DNA from: Metallibacterium scheffleri
GTDB taxonomy: Bacteria > Pseudomonadota > Gammaproteobacteria > Xanthomonadales > Rhodanobacteraceae
DNA length: 45,727 nucleotides
Direction of reading: 5' to 3'
Assembly (NCBI RefSeq): GCF_002077135.1
Contig: NZ_LDOS01000004.1
Coordinates: 1-45,727, forward strand
Each line of letters begins with the position of its first letter. Position 1 is the first letter of the stretch. Positions 40,445-45,727 of the stretch are shown here, piece after piece. The notes under the pieces are model-generated. The model ran no database searches, was not told where the DNA came from, and saw only the letters and a list, made by a program, of their open reading frames with translations. Both the position numbers and the translations under genes were made by a program.

Positions 40445-41631
40445 GCTTCCGGCTCCACTGGATCGTCAGTGAACAGCCGCACGTACGATTCGTAACGAAA
40501 TCGGCGATGACGCGCGTGGCCGGTCACCTCGACCAGGATCTTCAGCTGCTCCAGGCGAGAGACGAGGTTGTTGGCCGCAGGATAGGTCGTGCCGATGAGG
40601 GCCGCGACATCGTTGACCGCAACGATCGGTCTGTCGAACAGCGATTCCAGCACCTTGTGTCCATTGCCGGCCGCACGCCCAAGGCTGTGCGTGATTTCAG
40701 CCCGATGCGTCTCGCGCAACGCGAGCACCCGGCGCGCGGTCTCCGTGGCCTCGGCGCTGACTTCCGCCACGCCGCGCAGGAAAAAGCGCAGCCAGCCCTC
40801 CCAGTCGCCCGTATCGCGAACCGCCTGCAGGCGTTCGTAGTAGTCCTGCCGATAACGCTTGAAATAGTGCGACAGGTAGAGGACGGGCCGCTGCAGAATG
40901 TTGCGCTCCGTCAGCAGGAAGGTGATCAGCAGGCGGCCGACGCGCCCGTTGCCGTCAAGGAAGGGATGGATGGTCTCAAACTGCGCATGGGCCAGACCAA
41001 TCCGGATCAGCGCTGGCAGATCGTCCTCGCGATGCAGGAACTGCTCCAATTCACCGAGTGCCTGCGGCACCAGCTCAGGTGGCGGTGGTATGAAGCTCGC
41101 CGTCGCCAACGTGCAGCCACCGGGGCCGATCCAGTTCTGGGTGCGGCGCAGCTCCCCCGGGGTCAGCCGGCCACCGCGGACGCCGCGCATCAGTCGCTCA
41201 TGGATTTCGCGGATCAGTCGCACCGATACAGGCAGCTCGGCCAGTCGCTGCAAGCCGTGGTTCATGGCCGCGACGTAATTGACCACTTCCGCGACATCGC
41301 GTGGGCGGGTGTCGGCGCCAAACAGATTGGCTTCGGCGGCCAGCAGATCCTGCAGCGAGCTTTGCGTCCCTTCGATCTGGCTGGACAGCACCGCCTCCTT
41401 GCGCACGTACATCAGCACGAAAAGGTCGGGATTGGGCAGCGTGTGCACCGAGCCGTCGAGGCGACCCAGGGCGCGATCGGCCTCCGAAAGCAAACGCTGC
41501 ATATCGCCCTGGATCATCACGGGCGGTATGGGCGGCAGCAGTGCTGGGATGAATGCGCGGTAGCCGGAGGGCTGGCGCTGATAGCTGCCGGCGCGCAAGG
41601 AATGACCCGTCGAGACCTCGACCATATGCAA
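40441..41631 (-). CDS. fic: Fic-family protein with N-terminal inhibitory motif
   Basis: Fic enzymes transfer AMP or related groups to target proteins. The catalytic motif HPFLDGNGRVGR is complete at residues 222-233. An inhibitory motif of the (S/T)xxxE(G/N) type, SSQIEG, sits at residues 83-88, so this is a self-inhibited (class II) Fic with a Fic_N region before the core. The last third looks like a winged-helix DNA-binding part (AVNDVAALIGTTYPAANNLV). At 396 residues it is complete. It lies inside the type I operon between the AlbA_2 gene and hsdR and has its own 274-bp upstream region with a perfect inverted repeat. Confidence 0.9.
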   Translation of the reverse strand: MHMVEVSTGHSLRAGSYQRQPSGYRAFIPALLPPIPPVMIQGDMQRLLSEADRALGRLDGSVHTLPNPDLFVLMYVRKEAVLSSQIEGTQSSLQDLLAAEANLFGADTRPRDVAEVVNYVAAMNHGLQRLAELPVSVRLIREIHERLMRGVRGGRLTPGELRRTQNWIGPGGCTLATASFIPPPPELVPQALGELEQFLHREDDLPALIRIGLAHAQFETIHPFLDGNGRVGRLLITFLLTERNILQRPVLYLSHYFKRYRQDYYERLQAVRDTGDWEGWLRFFLRGVAEVSAEATETARRVLALRETHRAEITHSLGRAAGNGHKVLESLFDRPIVAVNDVAALIGTTYPAANNLVSRLEQLKILVEVTGHARHRRFRYESYVRLFTDDPVEPEA

Positions 41632-41905
41632 GCCTACCCTTCCTATGCTGGCGCGCCCCTGCTGTATTAAAGGCTCTCTTTAGCATGGAGGCAAGCAGCC
41701 GCCATGCTAAAGGTTCGACGCCATCCAGTCTGAATCTACAAGAGCAGGCATATCGGCGCGGCGCATTCTCATGCATGGCCTAAGCCGTGCGCTAAAGATT
41801 TTTTAGGCGGCGCATTTTTTTGATGCGTTTTATAAAGCACTGTTTTCGGCACACAAATTTTGCGCGCGTCTTTTTTAAGCGTCGAACGGCACTACGCAAA
41901 AATCT
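41632..41905. promoter_or_regulatory. fic upstream region with inverted repeats
   Basis: This AT-rich gap is the largest in the operon. CTTTAGCATGG (41678-41688) and its exact complement CCATGCTAAAG (41702-41712) form an operator-like inverted repeat 47-81 bases upstream of the fic start. Related AAAGATTTTTTAGGC and AAAATCTTTAGGC sequences lie nearer the AlbA_2 gene end. The region probably contains a separate promoter for fic-hsdR, possibly autoregulated by the Fic C-terminal DNA-binding part. Confidence 0.6.
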
Positions 41906-43546
41906 TTAGGCATCGCCCGCACCCTGACCCGATGAGGCCAGCTTCCAGCGTGCCCAGCGGCGCTGATTCGACAAGGCGACCCTGCCTTCCCGGCGCAGCT
42001 CCGCAAGCAGCTGTTGAACCGCCGATGCCGGCAAGGCCGGGAGCACTTGTCGCAACTCGCTCAGCGGCGAGCCCACCTGCCCCACGGTACCCAGATGCTT
42101 CAGCAACAGCGCTTTGTTGGTCTCGTGGTCCAAGCCCTTCTTGCGCGTGTGCACCCCGCGTGCCCCCAAGGCGGCATACATAGCCTGCGACAGCATGTAA
42201 CCGCGGCCACGCCCCACCCGCTCGATCACACCAGCGTCGATCAGTGCCGGCAGACGTTGCTTCAGCGCCTCGCTCAGCGGCTGTTCGCGGCGCAGGTGAT
42301 CCAGCACCAGAAAGTCGGAGGTCGAAAAGCTGCGCAGACGTTCCTCGCCAACGCGCTCAAGAAAGCGCACGAAGGCAGGGCTTTCGATCGCGCCCTCCAG
42401 CGTCAGCCGCACCTCGTGCGCCGAGGTACCGGCGAAGCTCGGCAAGGGCTTGCCCTGTCGAATCGCGCTCTCGAACATCAAATTCATGCCCTGTCCCGAG
42501 CGCTCGATCAGGCCGCACTTCGCCAGCGCCTCGGCCAAGCGGCGGTTGCGCGGATTCTGCTGGTCGAGAATGTTCTCGGGTGTGATGCCGGCCGGCAGCC
42601 CGCCCGGGCTGACGACCTCGAGCCGCCGCGCCCACTGCCGCACGAACACCGAGCGGCCATCGCGATAGTCGCGGTGCGCCACAGCGTTGAGCAGGGCCTC
42701 GCGCACGGTGACTTCATCAAAGCTGGGCACATCCATGCGGAACAGGCCGTCCTGATAGCTCTGGCGTTCGTTGCGCAGGTTGATCTTGGCCCAGATCGCG
42801 TCTTGCCAGAGGAAGAAGCCTTCGCGATATTCCTCGCGGTCCGCCGCCGGACCCGATGCTTCCGAGGATCGGTATTCGAACACCAGTTCGGCCTGGGCCA
42901 GCCGGCGCCCCAACGCCGCGCGGGTGCCGAACAGGATCAGCGCTGCGTAGGTGACACCGCCATTGATCAGCAACTCGGCATCGAAGAGCGTTTGTTCGTC
43001 GGTCCATTGCAGCTTGCGCTCGTCTCGCGTTTTCTTGCCCCATCGCTCGCGAAACAAGGCGATGGCTTGCGCTGCAAGATCGTCGAGCGTAGCGCCGGGA
43101 CAGCATTCGGCGGAGAAGTCAGGCCCGGTCTCGGCGAACATGGCCCGCAATTCCGTATCACTTAGCGCCGCCAGTTTGTCACCCGCCCGCTTGAGGTAAC
43201 GCCCGTCGATCTGCCAGGCCGTGCCGGGAAGTCGCGGCGGCACATGGACGACCAGCACTCGACCGTCGGCGGTTCGCACCTCCTCCACGGGAATGCGATG
43301 CGACAGCCGGTCGTGCAGACCGGCTTCAGCGCGCCCAGGCTCCGCGAACGCTGCCGTGCCGACGATGTGGCGCGGGCGCCGGTCGGTCACGCCGAGAATG
43401 ATCTTGCCGCCACCTTCGTTGGCCAAGGCCACGCAGTACTCCACCAGCTTGTCGAAGTGATAGCTCTGCTTCGCTTCCTTGAACTCGAGGCGAACCCCTT
43501 CGGGCTCGGCCAACCAGTGCTGGAGTTGTTCGGCGGTGGTCTGCAT
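41906..43546 (-). CDS. AlbA_2/Schlafen-type putative DNA-binding protein
   Basis: This 546-residue protein has an N-terminal AlbA_2 domain (LEFKEAKQSYHFDKLVEYCV, ALANEGGGKIILGVTD) and a RecG-related ATP-binding-like region with REALLNAVAHRDYRDG and VVSPGGLPAGITPENIL. A helical HTH-type C-terminus ends with a basic tail. Proteins of this architecture are often annotated as transcriptional regulators or helicase-related and are frequent inside restriction and toxin loci. It is nine bases downstream of the Abi_C gene, with GGGGG as ribosome binding site. Its role in the restriction operon is unknown. Confidence 0.82.
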   Translation of the reverse strand: MQTTAEQLQHWLAEPEGVRLEFKEAKQSYHFDKLVEYCVALANEGGGKIILGVTDRRPRHIVGTAAFAEPGRAEAGLHDRLSHRIPVEEVRTADGRVLVVHVPPRLPGTAWQIDGRYLKRAGDKLAALSDTELRAMFAETGPDFSAECCPGATLDDLAAQAIALFRERWGKKTRDERKLQWTDEQTLFDAELLINGGVTYAALILFGTRAALGRRLAQAELVFEYRSSEASGPAADREEYREGFFLWQDAIWAKINLRNERQSYQDGLFRMDVPSFDEVTVREALLNAVAHRDYRDGRSVFVRQWARRLEVVSPGGLPAGITPENILDQQNPRNRRLAEALAKCGLIERSGQGMNLMFESAIRQGKPLPSFAGTSAHEVRLTLEGAIESPAFVRFLERVGEERLRSFSTSDFLVLDHLRREQPLSEALKQRLPALIDAGVIERVGRGRGYMLSQAMYAALGARGVHTRKKGLDHETNKALLLKHLGTVGQVGSPLSELRQVLPALPASAVQQLLAELRREGRVALSNQRRWARWKLASSGQGAGDA

Positions 43547-43555
43547 GACGCCCCC

Positions 43556-44386
43556 TCAGCCGCCGCGGTACACGACGTCAGCGTCGAGCGCGTTGCTCAG
43601 GTACGGCGTGAACCCGGCAAGCAGGATCGACATGGCTACCATGTCGCGCATGTCGACAGCGCGCAGCGCACCTGCGGGATTTCCGCCGTGCCGAATCCCC
43701 GGATAGTCGCTGGCGAACCCGTAGAGGTTCTTCAATGACGCCTTGATCGCACCATGCGGCCAAGTCGTAACCTGGTTGCATATACCGCTCAACTCGGCCT
43801 CGGTGACGCCGGGCGTCGTTCGTCCGATAGCCTCCAGCAGGTTCACCTGCTTCTGGATGCAGGTCTTGATCTGCCCGTCGGAGCAATCGTGGCGCAGGTT
43901 GCGCATGGCCTCCTCGAACTCCTTCATCAGCGTGTCGAGGTGCGCGTCCAGACACGTCATCCCTCGCAGATCCCGCACGAGGCTGGCGAACATACCGGGC
44001 AGCGTCGGGCACAAGGTACAGGGGCGACGCAGGTCATAGCGGAGGCTGAATTTTTCGATGAACGCGGTGAGCAGGTTGAAGTAGCGATTCGACAGCTCAT
44101 CGCCACGAAATTCTTCTAAGGCGTCGTACGCCGACTCGAAGAAGTCGACGAGCACGCGCTCACCGGCGAAGTCGTTCGCGGTAATCGCTTCGAACGCCAT
44201 GCGACTCTGTACGGGGTTTTCGATGAGATCGGCGAGGTTTCCAACCGAGGGCGGCGCCTTTAGCGCCTTTGCGAGTTCGCGGTACAAGTCGCAGAAGATG
44301 TCCTCCCGCACATCCTCGTGGTCTGTCAGTGGCAGCCAGATCTCGCGCCATGTTTCGGACCATGCGCCGATGAACTCGCCATGCAT
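43556..44386 (-). CDS. Abortive-infection (Abi_C) domain protein
   Basis: This 276-residue protein has a C-terminal Abi_C-like domain: FASDYPGIRHGGNPAGALRA and VDMRDMVAMSILLAGFTPYL are characteristic. The N-terminal 200 residues are helical (LYRELAKALK, FNLLTAFIEKFSLRYDL) without recognised motifs. The ATG at 44386 lies two bases after the hsdS stop (TAACCATG), so the gene belongs to the operon. Abi_C proteins occur as auxiliary genes of restriction systems and in phage abortive infection; the toxin activity is not established here. Confidence 0.82.
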   Translation of the reverse strand: MHGEFIGAWSETWREIWLPLTDHEDVREDIFCDLYRELAKALKAPPSVGNLADLIENPVQSRMAFEAITANDFAGERVLVDFFESAYDALEEFRGDELSNRYFNLLTAFIEKFSLRYDLRRPCTLCPTLPGMFASLVRDLRGMTCLDAHLDTLMKEFEEAMRNLRHDCSDGQIKTCIQKQVNLLEAIGRTTPGVTEAELSGICNQVTTWPHGAIKASLKNLYGFASDYPGIRHGGNPAGALRAVDMRDMVAMSILLAGFTPYLSNALDADVVYRGG

Positions 44387-44388
44387 GG

Positions 44389-45577
44389 TTACAGCTCTCC
44401 CCGGAAGGCGCGGTGCTGGAGGGAGGCGAAAAGCGAGTCCATTTCGCCGAGCCAAGTACGCATATGGCGGTGGATGCTTTCGCTCGCGGCCACTCGGGCA
44501 GCGAACAGGTTCTGCATTTCGCGCGGCGGACGGATGACCCTGAACTGTTCAATCGCTGACTTGGTGATGGCCTCGCGGGTTGCCCCGGCGCGAGCGATTT
44601 TGAGAAGTCGTTCCTTCACCGCCGGGGACAGGAGGCACTGCTCAAGGAAACACGGATTGAAAGCCGACGTCGGGCGGATGATCGCCACATGTTGATTCAC
44701 CCTCGCAGGAAGCACGTCTGCCGGCGCACGGCATACCCGTGCAACGCTCGCGCCCGTGATGTTCAGCAGTACATCGTCAGCTTTAACGACGACACCCTCA
44801 AGCTGTGCGGCTTGTTCGTTATCGATGAATGCAAGGCCGTCTCTCAGGAACGCACCGTCTCGGACATTCATGCTCCTGATGAGCTTGATACCAGCAGCCT
44901 TGTAGGCCTCTTCCCCACCCGAGGCGTCGCTCCGCTCCCGATTTTGATCGCATGGTCGCCGATAGGAACCTGCGGCCACCGCTTCGCATTCGTGGCGGGG
45001 TCGCCGAACATGTCGAGGAAGATGGATTGGGTGAGGGTGTCGAGTTGGGTGAGAGCGGCGCGGCGCTTGGCCCGCAGCGCGTCCGCTTTGTCCAGGATCT
45101 CCGCAATCCGCCGCTGCTCGGGGAGGGGCGGTAGGGGCAGTTTCGAGTCAAAGACGATTCGATCACTGACAGCGGGATAGCTCGCCCCGGTCGCCAACCT
45201 GGCCATATCGCTAACAAAGCGTGGCGAGCGAACCCAGTGGAATAGGTATCCACCATCCAACCTCTCGGGACGCGGCCGTACCACGCAGAATCCAGTGGAC
45301 GCGGTCGCGCCATCGAGCTTCTGAGGCACACGCGCAACCGCATTTAAGTTGGGTCGAACCGTCGACACGAGAACATCGTCAGTGCGAATGAGCTGCCGCG
45401 CCCTGCTTGGGGCGTCTACACAGGCGAGCTGTCGCGCACCTGTAATCGCCTTGGCATCCTGGTCGACTGCGCTTAGGTCGATGTATGTAAAGGCACTATC
45501 AGGGTCATCGCGCTCAGGCACCCAGGATGTCACCGGCTCCACAAGTTCCCGATCGTGGCATGCGGCACAGCGCTCAT
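44389..45577 (-). CDS. hsdS: Type I specificity subunit HsdS (one or two apparent frameshifts)
   Basis: HsdS reads the target sequence for the type I complex. The first target-recognition domain (TYIDLSAVDQDAKAI...) is followed by the central helical spacer PLPPLPEQRRIAEILDKADA and ALTQLDTLTQSIFLDMFGDP. The second domain begins with IGSGATPR, then EEAYKAAGIKLIRSMNVRDG. The gene ends LQHRAFRGEL. A frame change near 44925, in CCCCACCC, splits the two halves, and another near the start is resolved by comparing the two terminal copies. The start ATG overlaps the hsdM stop as ATGA. The complete protein would be about 396 residues, normal for the family. Confidence 0.88.
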
Positions 45578-45727
45578 CCGAGCATCCCCTCCAGCTCCTT
45601 CATCCCCTGCTGGATCTCCTCCTCCAGCGTCGCCAGCTCGGCGAGGATCTCTTTCGGCGCGCGGTGTTCGATCGCCTCGTGCACCACTTCCTTGTAGCGG
45701 TTGAGCGAGAGGTCGTAGCCCTGAGCG
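45138..45727. repeat. Terminal direct repeat, right copy
   Basis: Duplicate of bases 1-589, differing only by three homopolymer indels. This copy has the correct G count in the hsdS 5' region where the left copy lacks one, and lacks one C where the left copy is correct. It contains the hsdM-hsdS junction. Confidence 0.93.
45574..45727 (-). CDS. hsdM: HsdM C-terminal part, right copy (partial)
   Basis: The last 51 codons of hsdM as repeated at the right end, ending [20 protein letters not shown] and G. The gene continues into base 590 onward of the window once the molecule is closed. It is the same gene as at 436-1972. Confidence 0.85.
   Translation of the reverse strand, partial: AQGYDLSLNRYKEVVHEAIEHRAPKEILAELATLEEEIQQGMKELEGMLG

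Noticed and set aside
1-45727. Conjugative or replicating plasmid
   Set aside because: The ends overlap as in a circle, but no rep, par, mob or type IV secretion gene was recognised, so the plasmid label is not supported.

Overview
The window is about 45.7 kb of high-GC DNA from a proteobacterium, most plausibly a gammaproteobacterium. This rests on gene style (HsdMSR, HD-GYP, a GGDEF/EAL sensor, IS1111-type and ISL3-type elements) and not on any taxonomic marker. No rRNA, tRNA, CRISPR array, cas gene, replication initiator, partition or conjugation gene was recognised. The first 589 bases recur at the end (45138-45727) apart from three one-base indels, and the hsdM-hsdS gene pair reads continuously across that junction. 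The sequence is therefore best read as a circularised contig of about 45.14 kb with a terminal overlap.

Layout. (1) Minus strand across the circle junction and 37.0-45.7 kb: a type I restriction-modification operon in the order hsdM, hsdS, an Abi_C-domain gene, an AlbA_2/Schlafen-type gene, fic, hsdR, with short or overlapping junctions. hsdM and hsdS carry single-base frameshifts that look like consensus errors near the contig ends. (2) 2.1-10.2 kb: a Tn7-like transposition module consisting of a fused TnsA-TnsB transposase, a TnsC AAA+ regulator and TniQ, tightly coupled. A small HTH gene, a divergent unknown gene and a second, divergent TniQ (frameshifted) lie beside it. (3) 10.4-15.6 kb: cargo, namely an SseB-domain protein, an FMN reductase, a large HSDR_N-type nuclease protein, an AT-rich lipoprotein cassette and a DUF4160/DUF2442 pair. 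(4) 16.0-21.5 kb: a TOTE-type primase-helicase, an orphan RecJ C-terminal domain, a small hypothetical gene, a stand-alone HD-GYP protein, a cupin and an Asp/Glu racemase-like protein lacking both catalytic cysteines. (5) 21.5-23.1 kb: a graveyard of a multicopper oxidase tail, a TniQ tail, a six-site iteron-like array and an hsdR fragment. (6) 23.1-31.7 kb: a SEC-C nuclease-like protein, small lipoprotein, DoxX and VOC genes, and a 1406-residue GAF-GGDEF-globin-GAF-EAL protein. (7) 31.7-37.0 kb: an integron-integrase-like remnant, a second SseB protein with an XRE regulator, an intact IS1111-type IS110 element, an ISL3 remnant and a proteasome-like Ntn-hydrolase module.

Together the genes resemble a defence and mobile-element island. 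Systems that modify or cut DNA (HsdMSR, HSDR_N protein, SEC-C nuclease, TOTE primase-helicase) sit with dormancy or toxin-type genes (Fic, Abi_C, DUF4160/DUF2442) and are bracketed by repeated transposon debris. Four TniQ-derived sequences, two SseB paralogues, two hsdR-derived sequences and a five-copy dispersed repeat show that the island was built by repeated acquisition, duplication and decay.
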